In this document: piece after piece, positions 1 to 8,917 of the stretch
Position numbering within the stretch: position 1 is the stretch's first letter
Layout: every line of letters begins with the position of its first letter
NCBI GenBank assembly: GCA_947476735.1
Contig: CANJRZ010000008.1
Coordinates: 1-38,818 of the forward strand
Source: Sphingomonadaceae bacterium
GTDB taxonomy: Bacteria; Pseudomonadota; Alphaproteobacteria; Sphingomonadales; Sphingomonadaceae
Direction: 5' to 3'
DNA: 38,818 nucleotides
Made by a program: the position numbers and the translations under genes
The notes under the pieces: model-generated
The model's input: only the letters and a program-made list of their open reading frames with translations
The model's database searches: none
What the model was told of the DNA's origin: nothing

Positions 1-657
1 GCGGAAAATGGCTTCCCGCTGACGCGCTCGCCACGGCTCGCCCCGAAGGAAACCGACTTCCGGGATCTGGTTTTCGAATATGCCGAGCAGATGCAGCACG
101 ACCTCAACGCGATGTACAGCGAGCGCTCCTATCGGGCGGCACAGAGGTTGCGCACCGAGACGAAACCCGGCGATCCGGCCGCGGAAGTGATGGGCAAGCT
201 GTTCCAGTTCACCCTCGAGGAGGCGGAAAAGGACGGATCAGGCTGGCCTGAGGGAATCACCCCGGACTATCTGGAACAATCGGGTTTCGACTGGCACGTC
301 TTTCCCAACACGATCTTCCTCCATCCGTCGATCGATGCGGTGCTCTGGTATCGCTTCCGGCCCTATAACGACGATCCCGAGCAATGCATTTTCGACATCT
401 GGTCGCTCGCGCGCTTCGGTCCGGGCGCCGAGCCGCCACTGGTCCGCCAGCTCTGCGATAAACTCAGCGACTGGCCGCTGATCTACCGGCAGGATCTCGA
501 GAATATCCCGCGAGTCCAGAAGGGCATGAAGTCGCGCGCCTTCGTCGGATCGCGGACGAGCCCGATCCAGGAACGGGCGGTCAGCAATTTCCACCGTTCG
601 CTGCGTCGTTTCCTCGAAGATCCGCACGCCGAGGACGGCCAGGTCGACGAGCGCTGA
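1..657 (+). CDS. Rieske-type aromatic ring-hydroxylating oxygenase alpha subunit, C-terminal part (5' end outside window)
   Basis: The frame is open from base 1 to the TGA at 655-657, so only the last 218 residues are visible. They match the C-terminal catalytic (SRPBCC-fold) half of Rieske non-haem iron oxygenases: a stretch reading FPNTIFLHPSIDAVLWYRF, then a predicted beta strand around FDIWSLARF, and a final helix with NFHRSLRRFLED. The Rieske 2Fe-2S domain and most of the iron-binding residues lie upstream of the window. Members of this family use NAD(P)H-derived electrons and O2 to hydroxylate or demethylate aromatic and polycyclic substrates in the cytoplasm. The gene ends against a strong hairpin shared with the convergent PQQ dehydrogenase gene. 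Substrate is not inferable. An internal ATG at 91 is unlikely to be the start because the upstream codons continue the fold. Confidence 0.85.
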   Translation, partial: AENGFPLTRSPRLAPKETDFRDLVFEYAEQMQHDLNAMYSERSYRAAQRLRTETKPGDPAAEVMGKLFQFTLEEAEKDGSGWPEGITPDYLEQSGFDWHVFPNTIFLHPSIDAVLWYRFRPYNDDPEQCIFDIWSLARFGPGAEPPLVRQLCDKLSDWPLIYRQDLENIPRVQKGMKSRAFVGSRTSPIQERAVSNFHRSLRRFLEDPHAEDGQVDER

Positions 658-667
658 TACGCAATTG

Positions 668-700
668 ATCGTCATCCCGGCCTTGGGCCGGGATGACGAT
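668..700. terminator. Bidirectional hairpin terminator between convergent genes
   Basis: A perfect 15-bp inverted repeat (668-682 with 686-700) encloses a TTG loop. It lies between the Rieske stop at 657 and the stop of the opposite-strand PQQ dehydrogenase at 721. No long T tract follows on either strand. The core CATCCCGGCC / GGCCGGGATG resembles other short palindromes in this window, so it may also be a REP-like element used as a terminator. Confidence 0.6.
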
Positions 701-720
701 TCAACCCGATTCACCCGATA

Positions 721-2862
721 CTAATTGCGCATCGGAGCAGGCGCGGCGCCGACCGCGGGCTTGCGCGTGCCGTTCGCCTCGCGCGCCGCGGAGCGGACAT
801 AGGCGTAGAGCTGGCGAAGGTCGTCCTCGGTGAGCATTTCGAAGCGCGGCATGCCGCGCGGCAGCGACGCGCCCTCGAAGACGATCTGGCGGAAGGCGTC
901 GCGGTTCACCGCGATCGCGGACTCGCGCAGGTCGGGCGCCGGTGCGCCGGCTGAGACCGCGTCGAGCCCGTGGCACATCGCGCAGCGCATGGTGAAGAGG
1001 AAGCGGCCGGGCGCGATGTCCGCCTCGTCGATCGCGATCGACGGATCGTCGACCGCCCTGATCGTCCAGTCGGGCGGCGCGGTCGGCGGCAGCTTCGCCT
1101 TGCCGTCGAGCCGGAAGGCGAGCAGCCGGCGCGGCTGAGCGCCATATTTCCACCCGCGATAGTTGATGTTGCCGCCGATCATGTTCGACCCGCCATGGCC
1201 GACCAGCACCGCGACATATTGCTGCCCCCTGACCGCATAGCTGATCGGCGGCGAGACGATGCCGAGCCCGGTGTTGAAGCGCCAGATCCGCGCGCCGGTT
1301 GCCGCATCATAGCCGGTCAGCCAGCCCTCCGCCGTCCCCTGGAAAACGAGGCCGCCCGCCGTCGCCAGCCCCCCCCCATGGGTGATCCAGTCCTGGCGGA
1401 TCTTCCAGCGCGCCTTCTGCGCCACCGGATCCCAGGCGAGCAGCCCGCCCTTGGCGTCGTCCGGGTCATTCTCGTCGACGACGACCTGTTCCTGGATACC
1501 GCCGAAGGACAGGATGCCGGGCCCCGGCTTGACACGGGTGAAGCGCATGCCGAGCTGGATCGTGGGGATATAGGCCAGGCCGGTCTTCGGGCTGAACGCC
1601 ATCGCCTGCCAGTTGTGCACCCCGAGCACGCCCGGCCACAGCACTACTTCGCCGGTCTCGTAGCGGATATTGGGGGCCTCGACCGGGCGGCCGGTCTGGA
1701 GGTCGATATGCGAGGCCCAGGTGACCTTGCCGATCTTCTCGGCCGACAGAAGCTTTCCGGTCTCGCGGTCGATGACATAATAAAAACCGTTGGTCGGCGC
1801 CTGCATCAGCACCTTGCGCGGCTTGCCGCCGATTGTCAGCGTCGCGGTGATGATGTTGGCGGTGGACTTGTAATCCCAGGCTTCGCGCGGGTTCATCTGA
1901 TAGTGCCAGATATATTTGCCGCTATCGGCGTCTACCGCGACGATCGAGGTCAGATAGAGATTATCGCCATCGCCGGGGCTGCGCACTTCGGGGTCATAGG
2001 GGCCCGAATTGCCGGTGCCGATATAGATGCGGTTGAGTTCCGGATCGAAGGTCATGGCGTTCCAGGCGGTGCCGCCGGTACCGGTTTTCCAATATTCGCC
2101 GCTCCATGTCTTAGCGGCGCGCTCCATCGCCTCGTCGCCCTTATTCTCCTCGGGCGAGCCGGGGACGGTGTAGAAGCGCCAGACCTGCTTTCCGGTCTGC
2201 TGGTCATAAGCGGTGACATAGCCGCGCGAACCGGCATCGCCGCCGCCATTACCGATGATGACCTTGCCGTTAAACACGCGCGGAGCGCCGGTGACGGTGT
2301 AGAAGGATGCGGGCGTCACCGTCTCGACCGACCAGAGCAGCTTCCCGCTCTTCGCGTCGAGCGCGATCAGCCGCCCGTCGAGCGTTGCCGAAAAGATCCG
2401 CCCGCCGGCATAAGCGGCGCCCCGGTTGACGCCGAGCACGTTGCGCAGCTTGGCGGGATTGACCTTCCACACCTCGGGATCATGGCGCCAGCGCAGGGCC
2501 CCGCTCAGCGCGTCGACCGCATAGACCGCGCCATGGCTGCCGGTGAAATAGAGCATGCCGTCGACCGCGATCGGAGTCGCCTCAAGCACGCCCTTTTCCT
2601 CGGGCAGATCGAGCGACCAGGCGAGGCCGAGACGCGCAGCCGTGGCGGAGTTGATCTGATCGAGCCGGCTATAGCCGCTTTCGTCGGGCGCGCCGCCGGT
2701 ATCGGGCCAGTTCGCGCTTGCCCCACCCAACCCGGAGGGATCGGCCGCGCCATTGGCCATCGCGCTCGACAACAGCAGCCCACCGGCGACCAGGCCCAAC
2801 GGAAAGAGGAGGCTGCTGCGAATCCGGCCCGCATCGATCCTGCCCACTCGCCCTTTATTCAT
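721..2862 (-). CDS. PQQ-dependent alcohol dehydrogenase with C-terminal cytochrome c domain (quinohaemoprotein)
   Basis: This 713-residue protein is a periplasmic quinohaemoprotein that should oxidise alcohols and pass electrons to a cytochrome chain. The ATG at 2862 is chosen because GGGGAGAGG lies just upstream; a longer frame exists but has no such site. The N-terminus carries a signal/anchor segment (about residues 15-37). Beta-propeller W-motif repeats ending in DAKSGKLLW and similar follow, with GTGN (N285) and WDY (D330, the expected catalytic Asp). The heme motif CAMCH is at 627-631 with a plausible Met ligand in GMPRFEM. Two departures from classical type II enzymes are visible: the vicinal Cys-Cys before VNRG is absent, and the usual Glu of GNGGAE is Asp (D210). 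K332 stands where lanthanide enzymes carry a second Asp, so calcium use is more likely. It is divergent from the TonB receptor gene. Confidence 0.88.
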   Translation of the reverse strand: MNKGRVGRIDAGRIRSSLLFPLGLVAGGLLLSSAMANGAADPSGLGGASANWPDTGGAPDESGYSRLDQINSATAARLGLAWSLDLPEEKGVLEATPIAVDGMLYFTGSHGAVYAVDALSGALRWRHDPEVWKVNPAKLRNVLGVNRGAAYAGGRIFSATLDGRLIALDAKSGKLLWSVETVTPASFYTVTGAPRVFNGKVIIGNGGGDAGSRGYVTAYDQQTGKQVWRFYTVPGSPEENKGDEAMERAAKTWSGEYWKTGTGGTAWNAMTFDPELNRIYIGTGNSGPYDPEVRSPGDGDNLYLTSIVAVDADSGKYIWHYQMNPREAWDYKSTANIITATLTIGGKPRKVLMQAPTNGFYYVIDRETGKLLSAEKIGKVTWASHIDLQTGRPVEAPNIRYETGEVVLWPGVLGVHNWQAMAFSPKTGLAYIPTIQLGMRFTRVKPGPGILSFGGIQEQVVVDENDPDDAKGGLLAWDPVAQKARWKIRQDWITHGGGLATAGGLVFQGTAEGWLTGYDAATGARIWRFNTGLGIVSPPISYAVRGQQYVAVLVGHGGSNMIGGNINYRGWKYGAQPRRLLAFRLDGKAKLPPTAPPDWTIRAVDDPSIAIDEADIAPGRFLFTMRCAMCHGLDAVSAGAPAPDLRESAIAVNRDAFRQIVFEGASLPRGMPRFEMLTEDDLRQLYAYVRSAAREANGTRKPAVGAAPAPMRN

Positions 2863-2973
2863 GCCCTCTCCCCTCGGCAGCGATCTGATTGTTAAAGATT
2901 TTCTATACGGCCTTGCTGTGAACGGCAACGCTGGCGGCGCTCAGCAAACTGTGGCTTTTCAACCACGTTTTCG

Positions 2974-3002
2974 TTGCACATAGCCCTATATCGAAATCTT
3001 AT
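2974..3002 (+). promoter_or_regulatory. Candidate sigma70-type promoter for the TonB receptor
   Basis: TTGCAC at 2974-2979 and TCTTAT at 2997-3002 are 17 bases apart, upstream of the receptor start at 3099. The match is moderate (4 of 6 in the -10 box) and is found by eye only. The rest of 2863-3098 must also hold the promoter for the divergent PQQ dehydrogenase; no convincing operator was seen in it. Confidence 0.3.
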
Positions 3003-3098
3003 TGGACGCCCGTGGACCCATCCTGCATGCGATCTGCGCACAATAGCCGATCGCCATGTACCGGCGACTATCTTGGTTCAGGATCCGGGGAGGTTCTC

Positions 3099-5528
3099 AT
3101 GACTTTTAGCAGACAATTCACCGCGCTTATGCTCGCGTCCAGCGCGCTCGCATTCCCCTCGTTCGCCCAGGCGCAGGAAGCGCCGCAGGCTGCCGCAGAA
3201 CCCGCTCGCGGCCTCGAGGAAATCGTCGTTACCGCCCGCCGTTCGAGCGAAAAGCTGATCAACGTGCCGGTCGCGGTCACCGCGCTTTCATCCGCGATGA
3301 TCGAGAAGGCCCACGTCACCGACCTTAGCCAGGTCGCGCAGATGACGCCGAACCTGATCATCGCAGCCGCCGGTTCGGGCACGGGCGGCTCGATCAGCAT
3401 CCGCGGCGTCGGCACCTCCTTCCTCGATCCGGGCCTCGAACAGTCGGTCGGCCTCAACTCGGACGGCGTTCCGATCGGTCGCGGCCACTTCCTGTCGTCG
3501 GCCCAGTTCGATCTGAAGCAGATCGAAGTTCTCAAGGGCCCGCAGGCGCTGTTCTTCGGCAAGAACTCCCCCGCCGGCGTGATCTCGATCACCTCGGCCG
3601 ATCCGACTGCGGACCTCACCGCGAAGGGCACGGTCGGCTATGAAACCGAAGCCAAGGAAAAGTTCGTCGAGGCCTATGTCGCCGGCCCACTCAGCGAGAC
3701 GCTGGGCTTCCGTGTCGCCGTCAAATATTCGGACCTCAAGGGATGGTTCGACAACGTCGTGCCCGCCGGCCCGAGCCTCAGCTATCCGGGTTTCAACACG
3801 CCCGGTGCGAATTATAGCCATGGCCCTGACCAGAAGCAGCTCGTTGGCCGTGTCACGCTGAAATGGCAGCCGACCTCGGATTTCACGGCCAGCCTGAAGT
3901 TCACCGCCAACGAAGCCAAGGGCAAGAGCCTCGACTCGCCCGAGACCTTCTGCGTCGCCGGATCGCCGGGCGCCGCCACAGGCAAGCTCTCTACCCTGGC
4001 GCTTGGCCTCGGCAAGCAGATCGTCGACCCGAACAGCGATTGTAAGCTCGACCACCGCACATCGCGCGGTCAGCTGCCCAAGGAGTTTCTCGCAAACTGG
4101 CCGCTGGCTTCGAAGTTCGGCGGCGAATCCTGGTTCAAGGTCCGCACCTATATCGGCGCGCTCAACATGAGCTACACGATGGGCCCGCTGTCGCTGACCT
4201 CGATCACCGGTTACACCAACATCTATTCGGCCAACTATTCGAACGCCAGCCAGGACTCGTACAGCACGGTCACCAGTACCCCACTCGAGCGCGGTCATAC
4301 CTTCACCCAGGAACTGCGCCTGCAGAGCTCCTATGATGGTCCGCTGAACTTCGTTGCCGGCGGCTTCTTCGAATCGGCCAAGCGCTACAACAGCTATCAG
4401 CCGATCCTCGGCTTCATCGGCTTCGATGCGGCCAATGGCGGTTCGACCTATACGTTCAAGGACAATTACCACAACACGGGCAAGACCTATTCGGGGTTCG
4501 GCCAGGTCAAGTGGAAGGTCATCGAGGAAGTCGAAGTGTCGGGCGGCGTGCGTTATACGCATGAATCCAAGCACACCCTCGGCGCGACCCAATATCTGAG
4601 CGCGCTGGGTAAGGCCTTCGGCCTCGCAGCGGTCGGCCAGACTGTGCAGAATGATAAGAAGTTCTCGAACTGGTCGCCAGAAGTCACGGTGCGCTACAAG
4701 CCGACCAACAACACCATGTTCTATGTCGCGTACAAGACGGGCTACAAGTCGGGCGGCATCTCTACCCCGGCGACGATCTCGAAGGTGTATATCAACACGC
4801 CGGCCAATCCCAATGCCAGCAAGGTTCTGCAGTTCAACCCTGAAAAGTCGAAGGGCTTCGAGGCGGGCGTCAAGGCCGAACTGTTGGATCGCACTATCCG
4901 GATCGACGCGACGATCTACAACTACAAGCTCTCCAACCTCCAGCTGACCAGCTTCGATGCCGCGCTGGTCGCCTATTTCATCAAGAACGCCGGCAAGGCC
5001 CGCACCCGCGGTGCCGAAGCCTCGATTGTCTGGCAGGCGACTCCCGAGCTGAGCCTGCATGGTGGCGCATCGTACAATGACGGCAAGTTCACCGACTTCC
5101 GCAACGCGCAATGCCCGGCACTGCTTCAGGGCAAGCCGGCCTGTAACCCGGTCACCGGCTATGACCGTTCCGGTCAGCAGCTGCCGCGCGCTCCCAAGGG
5201 CACTTTCTCCGGCGGCTTCGATTATTCGCAGCCGGTCGGCAGCGGCCTGAAGATCAGTGCGGGCGGCGAGGCCATCCACACCAGCTCCTATGTGACCAGC
5301 GAGACCGGCGACTTCAACGCCGATCAGAAGGCCTTCTGGCGGCTGAATGCCAGCCTCAAGCTCGGCGCCGAGGACGACAAGTGGGAAGTGGCGCTGCTCG
5401 GCCGCAACCTGACCAACGAATATATTCGGGTGATCAGCAACGACAAGGTGTTCAGCCCTGCCGGTCAGATCACCTCCTATTCGGTCCGGCCGCGCGAGCT
5501 CGTGCTGCAGGCATCGTTCAAATATTGA
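3099..5528 (+). CDS. TonB-dependent outer membrane receptor
   Basis: This 809-residue protein is an outer-membrane receptor that uses TonB energy for high-affinity uptake. The ATG at 3099 follows GGGGAGG with 5 bases spacing and begins a clear signal peptide ending in FAQAQ. A TonB box, EEIVVTARR, follows at about residues 39-47. Next come the plug domain (VPVAVTALS, then SIRGVGTSF and LKGPQALFFGKNSPAGVI) and a 22-strand barrel ending in the aromatic residue of SFKY. The sequence resembles the large sphingomonad receptor family common in catabolic clusters rather than a siderophore receptor, but this is judgement, not a search result. It is divergent from the PQQ dehydrogenase and followed by a strong terminator, so it is probably transcribed alone. 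It likely imports the substrate of the surrounding catabolic genes. Confidence 0.93.
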   Translation: MTFSRQFTALMLASSALAFPSFAQAQEAPQAAAEPARGLEEIVVTARRSSEKLINVPVAVTALSSAMIEKAHVTDLSQVAQMTPNLIIAAAGSGTGGSISIRGVGTSFLDPGLEQSVGLNSDGVPIGRGHFLSSAQFDLKQIEVLKGPQALFFGKNSPAGVISITSADPTADLTAKGTVGYETEAKEKFVEAYVAGPLSETLGFRVAVKYSDLKGWFDNVVPAGPSLSYPGFNTPGANYSHGPDQKQLVGRVTLKWQPTSDFTASLKFTANEAKGKSLDSPETFCVAGSPGAATGKLSTLALGLGKQIVDPNSDCKLDHRTSRGQLPKEFLANWPLASKFGGESWFKVRTYIGALNMSYTMGPLSLTSITGYTNIYSANYSNASQDSYSTVTSTPLERGHTFTQELRLQSSYDGPLNFVAGGFFESAKRYNSYQPILGFIGFDAANGGSTYTFKDNYHNTGKTYSGFGQVKWKVIEEVEVSGGVRYTHESKHTLGATQYLSALGKAFGLAAVGQTVQNDKKFSNWSPEVTVRYKPTNNTMFYVAYKTGYKSGGISTPATISKVYINTPANPNASKVLQFNPEKSKGFEAGVKAELLDRTIRIDATIYNYKLSNLQLTSFDAALVAYFIKNAGKARTRGAEASIVWQATPELSLHGGASYNDGKFTDFRNAQCPALLQGKPACNPVTGYDRSGQQLPRAPKGTFSGGFDYSQPVGSGLKISAGGEAIHTSSYVTSETGDFNADQKAFWRLNASLKLGAEDDKWEVALLGRNLTNEYIRVISNDKVFSPAGQITSYSVRPRELVLQASFKY

Positions 5529-5541
5529 TCACTGCCTGAAC

Positions 5542-5567
5542 CTCGCCGGCTCGAAACGACCGGCGAG
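5542..5567 (+). terminator. Hairpin just after the TonB receptor
   Basis: CTCGCCGG at 5542-5549 pairs with CCGGCGAG at 5560-5567, and TCG/CGA inside the loop can extend the stem past a one-base bulge. It lies 14 bases after the receptor stop and directly before a second, stronger terminator. It may protect the 3' end of the transcript. Confidence 0.4.
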
Positions 5568-5576
5568 ACCAGATCG

Positions 5577-5613
5577 GGGGCGCGGATGCCAGCCATCCGC
5601 GCCCCTTCTTTTT
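5577..5613 (+). terminator. Rho-independent terminator of the TonB receptor gene
   Basis: A perfect 12-bp stem, GGGGCGCGGATG at 5577-5588 with its complement at 5594-5605, encloses a 5-base loop and is followed by TTCTTTTT at 5606-5613. This is a textbook intrinsic terminator. It separates the receptor from the amidohydrolase gene that follows on the same strand. Confidence 0.85.
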
Positions 5614-5685
5614 GGGACCCTGTTTCATTTTCGGGTTGCACGGCCGATCGCCACGGTGGACGATTGCCGCAAAGGAGAGACTGCC

Positions 5686-7395
5686 ATGTTGGACCTGATC
5701 ATTCGCGGCGGCACGATCGTCGACGGCACATTGGCCGAACCGCGCGAGGCCGATATCGGCATCTCCGGCGGCAAGATCGCCCAGGTCGGCCGCATCACCG
5801 AAAAGGGCGCCGACGAGATCGATGCCCGGGGCAAGATCGTGACCCCCGGCTTCCTCGACATCCACACCCATTATGACGGCCAGGCACTCTGGGCGGAGGA
5901 AATGGCGCCCTCCTCGGCGCATGGCGTCACCACCGCGGTGATCGGCAATTGCGGGGTCGGCTTCGCTCCCTGCCGCCGCGGCGACGAGGAATTGCTGATC
6001 GCGGTCATGGAAGGCGTCGAGGACATCCCCGGCGCGGTGATGGCCGCAGGACTGAACTGGGACTGGGAGACCTTCCCGCAATATCTCGATGCGCTCGCCC
6101 GACGGCGGCGGGACATCGATATCGGCGCCTATTTTCCGCACATGCCGCTGCGCGTCTATGTGATGGGAGAGCGCGGCGCCAATCGCGAGCCGGCGACCGA
6201 GGCCGACCTACATCAGATGTACCAGATCACCCGCGAGGCGTTCGGCGCCGGCGCGCTCGGGCTGGCCAGCTCGATGCTCTTTTCGCACCGCACCCGCGAC
6301 GGCGACTATGTGCCGACCTTCGGCTGCTCGGAAGATGAACTGCAGACCCTCGCCCGCGCGGTCCGCGACAGCGGCGGCGGCGTCTGGCAGGGCCCGCTGA
6401 GCGGTGTCGCCGGACGCGACGTCAATGAGGACCTCGCGGTGCTCGACCGGATCGTGCGGACCACCGGGGGCAGCGTGATGTATTCGCTCGGCCAGCAGGC
6501 GCCTGATGCCGATGGCTGGCGCAAGCAAATGGCCGAAGTCGCGCGGCTCAATGCGCTCGGCAGCAACATCAAGGCGCAGGTCTATCCTCGCATGCATGCG
6601 GTGCTGATGAGCTTCGACCTGTCGGTCCACCCTTTCTGCCTGTGCCCCAGCTATCGCGAAATCGCCCACCTGCCGATCGAGGCGAAGCTGCCAATCCTGC
6701 GCGATCCCGCCTTCCGCGCGAAGCTGCTCACCGAGGAACCGATCGACATCGGCCTGCCCTTCTATGCAATGGGCCGCCGATTTGCGCAGGTCTTCCCGCT
6801 GGGCGATCCGCCCAATTACGAGCCGGCCGCGGAGACGAGCCTCGCCGCGGTCGCCGGTCGACAGGGGATCGATCCGCTCGCGCTCGCCTATGACATGATG
6901 CTCGAACAGGACGGGCAGGCGATGCTGATCCTGCAATTCGCCAACTATGTCAGCGGATCACTCGATTTCATCCCCGACATGCTGCGCGATCCGAATACGA
7001 TCATCGGCCTGGCCGATGCGGGCGCGCATTATGGCATGATCTGCGACGGCGCCTATACGAGCTACCTGCTCAGCGAATGGACCCGCGACCGCAAGGGCGC
7101 GCGGCTCGGTCTCGCCGAAGCCGTCCACATGATCACCCAGGCACCCGCGCAGGCGATCGGCCTCACCGATCGCGGATTGATCGCGCCGGGGCTCAAGGCC
7201 GATCTCAATGTGATCGACTATGACAAGCTCGACGCCCTCCCGCCCCATGTTGCCCATGATCTGCCCGCCAGTGGCAAGCGGGTGACCCAGGCGGCGCGCG
7301 GCTATGCGGCGACGATCGTCAGCGGCACGATCATCCGCCGCGACGACATCGCGACCGGCGCCCGCCCGGGCGAACTGGTGCGCGGACGGCGCTAG
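5686..7395 (+). CDS. Amidohydrolase, N-acyl-D-amino-acid deacylase (D-aminoacylase) family
   Basis: The product is a 569-residue cytoplasmic metal-dependent hydrolase of the amidohydrolase superfamily. It has the N-terminal composite beta domain ([11 protein letters not shown]), the zinc motif HTHYDG with H60 and H62, the Cys of GNCG (C89) that bridges metals in D-aminoacylase, and a late [11 protein letters not shown] segment expected to carry the catalytic Asp. The C-terminus returns to the beta domain with [10 protein letters not shown]. The ATG at 5686 is preferred over a GTG 30 bases upstream because AAAGGAGAG stands before it. Family members cleave N-acyl-D-amino acids, cyclic imides or related amides and ureas. 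In this context it may hydrolyse an amide or imide intermediate, or be unrelated to the oxygenases. Its gene converges on the SDR gene with a 24-base gap. Confidence 0.85.
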   Translation: MLDLIIRGGTIVDGTLAEPREADIGISGGKIAQVGRITEKGADEIDARGKIVTPGFLDIHTHYDGQALWAEEMAPSSAHGVTTAVIGNCGVGFAPCRRGDEELLIAVMEGVEDIPGAVMAAGLNWDWETFPQYLDALARRRRDIDIGAYFPHMPLRVYVMGERGANREPATEADLHQMYQITREAFGAGALGLASSMLFSHRTRDGDYVPTFGCSEDELQTLARAVRDSGGGVWQGPLSGVAGRDVNEDLAVLDRIVRTTGGSVMYSLGQQAPDADGWRKQMAEVARLNALGSNIKAQVYPRMHAVLMSFDLSVHPFCLCPSYREIAHLPIEAKLPILRDPAFRAKLLTEEPIDIGLPFYAMGRRFAQVFPLGDPPNYEPAAETSLAAVAGRQGIDPLALAYDMMLEQDGQAMLILQFANYVSGSLDFIPDMLRDPNTIIGLADAGAHYGMICDGAYTSYLLSEWTRDRKGARLGLAEAVHMITQAPAQAIGLTDRGLIAPGLKADLNVIDYDKLDALPPHVAHDLPASGKRVTQAARGYAATIVSGTIIRRDDIATGARPGELVRGRR

Positions 7396-7419
7396 TTCCG
7401 GACGAACGGGCAGGCGGCT

Positions 7420-8190
7420 TCAGAACAGGAAGCCACCGCTCGCCTCGATATTCTGGCCGGTGACCCAGCGGCCCGGCTCGCCGACCAGCGCGTGGACGAA
7501 GTCGGCTATCTCTTCGGGCTGACCGATCCGCCTGAGCAGAGTGTTTGCGCAGATCTGGTCCTCGATCTCCTGGGTAGGAACGAGTTCCTCATAGGTGTCG
7601 CCCTTGACGAAGCCGGGCGCCACCGAATTGACGGTGATACCGCGGGGCCCGAGATCCTTGGCGAGCACCCGGGTGAACATGTCCACGCCCGCCTTGAGAA
7701 TGCTGTAGGCAATGAAATCGGTGCCGGCGAGCCGCGACGCGGCCGAGGAGATATTGATCACACGCCCGCTCTGGTCGCGCAACCGGTCGATCAGTGCCTG
7801 GGTCAGGAAGAAAGGCCCGCCGATGTTGAGGGTGAAGAGGCGCTCGAACTGCTCGATAGTGGTCGAGCGGATCGTCATGTAACCGCCGCCGCCGATATTG
7901 TTGATCAGGATATCGAGGCCGCTATTGCCCGTCCGCCGCGCAAACTCCTCGTCGAGCTGCGCCACCAGCTTCTCGATCTCACCCGGTGCACCAAGCTTCG
8001 CCTGCGCGGTAAAGGCCTGGCCTCCCGCCGCGACGATGCCGGCGACGGTCTCCTCCGCCGCCACGGCATTGCCCGCATAATTGACCGCGATGATCGCGCC
8101 CGCCGCCGCCAGCCGTTCGGCGATCCGCGCGCCGATACCACGCCCGCCGCCCGTCACCAGCGCGGTCTTGCCTGCCAGATCCTTCTCCAT
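7420..8190 (-). CDS. Short-chain dehydrogenase/reductase (SDR)
   Basis: A 256-residue classical SDR that would oxidise an alcohol or reduce a ketone with NAD(P). The nucleotide-binding motif TGGGRGIG is at about residues 14-21, the NNIGG structural motif replaces NNAG, and the catalytic Ser (INISSAAS) is followed by Tyr and Lys in YSILK. The C-terminus GFLF is typical. ATG at 8190 is chosen over a GTG two codons upstream because GAGGGG lies 5 bases before the ATG. It is divergent from the AhpD-like gene (163-base gap) and convergent with the amidohydrolase. The Arg in GGGRGIG does not by itself settle NAD against NADP. The substrate is unknown. Confidence 0.88.
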   Translation of the reverse strand: MEKDLAGKTALVTGGGRGIGARIAERLAAAGAIIAVNYAGNAVAAEETVAGIVAAGGQAFTAQAKLGAPGEIEKLVAQLDEEFARRTGNSGLDILINNIGGGGYMTIRSTTIEQFERLFTLNIGGPFFLTQALIDRLRDQSGRVINISSAASRLAGTDFIAYSILKAGVDMFTRVLAKDLGPRGITVNSVAPGFVKGDTYEELVPTQEIEDQICANTLLRRIGQPEEIADFVHALVGEPGRWVTGQNIEASGGFLF

Positions 8191-8353
8191 TCTCACCCCT
8201 CACCGAATCGTTCTCGGGCTCATCATAAGCTCAGGCAGCCGACAAGGCATTGACCTCTCGGACCAGACGGCATCGGCCCAATCGATCAAGACGCTGAACG
8301 GCCGGGCACGCTATACTCTGCTCCTCCAGATATCCGAGCGAGAGGATCACAAC

Positions 8354-8914
8354 ATGCGCATTCCCGTTCTCCAGCCGCCGGGCCGCCAGGATGCGATCAT
8401 CCCGCATGTCTACCGGCCACGCATGGCCGCGGCGATGGAAGCTTTGAGCATGGCGGTCTACCAGGAGACGACGCTGAGCTTCCGCGAGGCGGAGGGCGCG
8501 CGGTTCCGGATCGCGCTGATCAACGGCTGCCTGATGTGCCAGGGCTATCGCATCGCCGCCGATCTCCAGCAGGCGCTGCAGGCGATGGATTCGGACGAGG
8601 CGCCGAACAGCGCCGGCCGCGGCGAGGCGCCGACTGAGGATTATTATCGCGCGGTGCACAACTGGCGGACCGACCCGATTTTCACCGACCGCGAACGGCT
8701 TGCGATCGACTATGCCGACCGGATCGCGCTCTCGCCCCAGCCGCTGCCCTATGACGACGCCTTCTGGGACGCGCTCAAGGCTGCCTATGACGACGGCGAG
8801 ATCGCCGATCTGACCTACAGCATCAACACCTGGATCGCGACCGGCCGGATCGTCCATGTGCTCGATCTCGACGGCGCCTGCGCAGTGCATCCGACCGCGA
8901 TTGCGGCGGAATAG
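8354..8914 (+). CDS. Carboxymuconolactone decarboxylase / AhpD-like protein
   Basis: A 186-residue alpha-helical protein of the CMD/AhpD type. The ATG at 8354 follows AGAGGA by 7 bases and is preferred over longer frames that run into the divergent SDR promoter region. The redox-type motif appears as NGCLMC (C59 and C62). The His that normally follows the second Cys by four residues is Arg (R66), so peroxidase chemistry of the AhpD kind is doubtful. The later segment TDRERLAIDYADRI is typical of the family. A TATACT hexamer at 8312-8317 could be a -10 box but lacks a good -35. Such proteins are common in sphingomonad catabolic clusters with mostly unknown roles. It ends 3 bases from the stop of the convergent SMP-30 gene. 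Confidence 0.75.
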   Translation: MRIPVLQPPGRQDAIIPHVYRPRMAAAMEALSMAVYQETTLSFREAEGARFRIALINGCLMCQGYRIAADLQQALQAMDSDEAPNSAGRGEAPTEDYYRAVHNWRTDPIFTDRERLAIDYADRIALSPQPLPYDDAFWDALKAAYDDGEIADLTYSINTWIATGRIVHVLDLDGACAVHPTAIAAE

Positions 8915-8917
8915 GCG

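Noticed and set aside
970-2895. Long open frame on the plus strand through the PQQ dehydrogenase gene
   Set aside because: It is antisense to a clear gene, rich in Arg, Asp and Gly in a low-complexity way, and shows no family motif; it is a by-product of high GC.
3288-5279. Long minus-strand open frame opposite the first TonB receptor
   Set aside because: The receptor has complete motifs on the plus strand; the antisense frame has no recognisable domain and no ribosome site.
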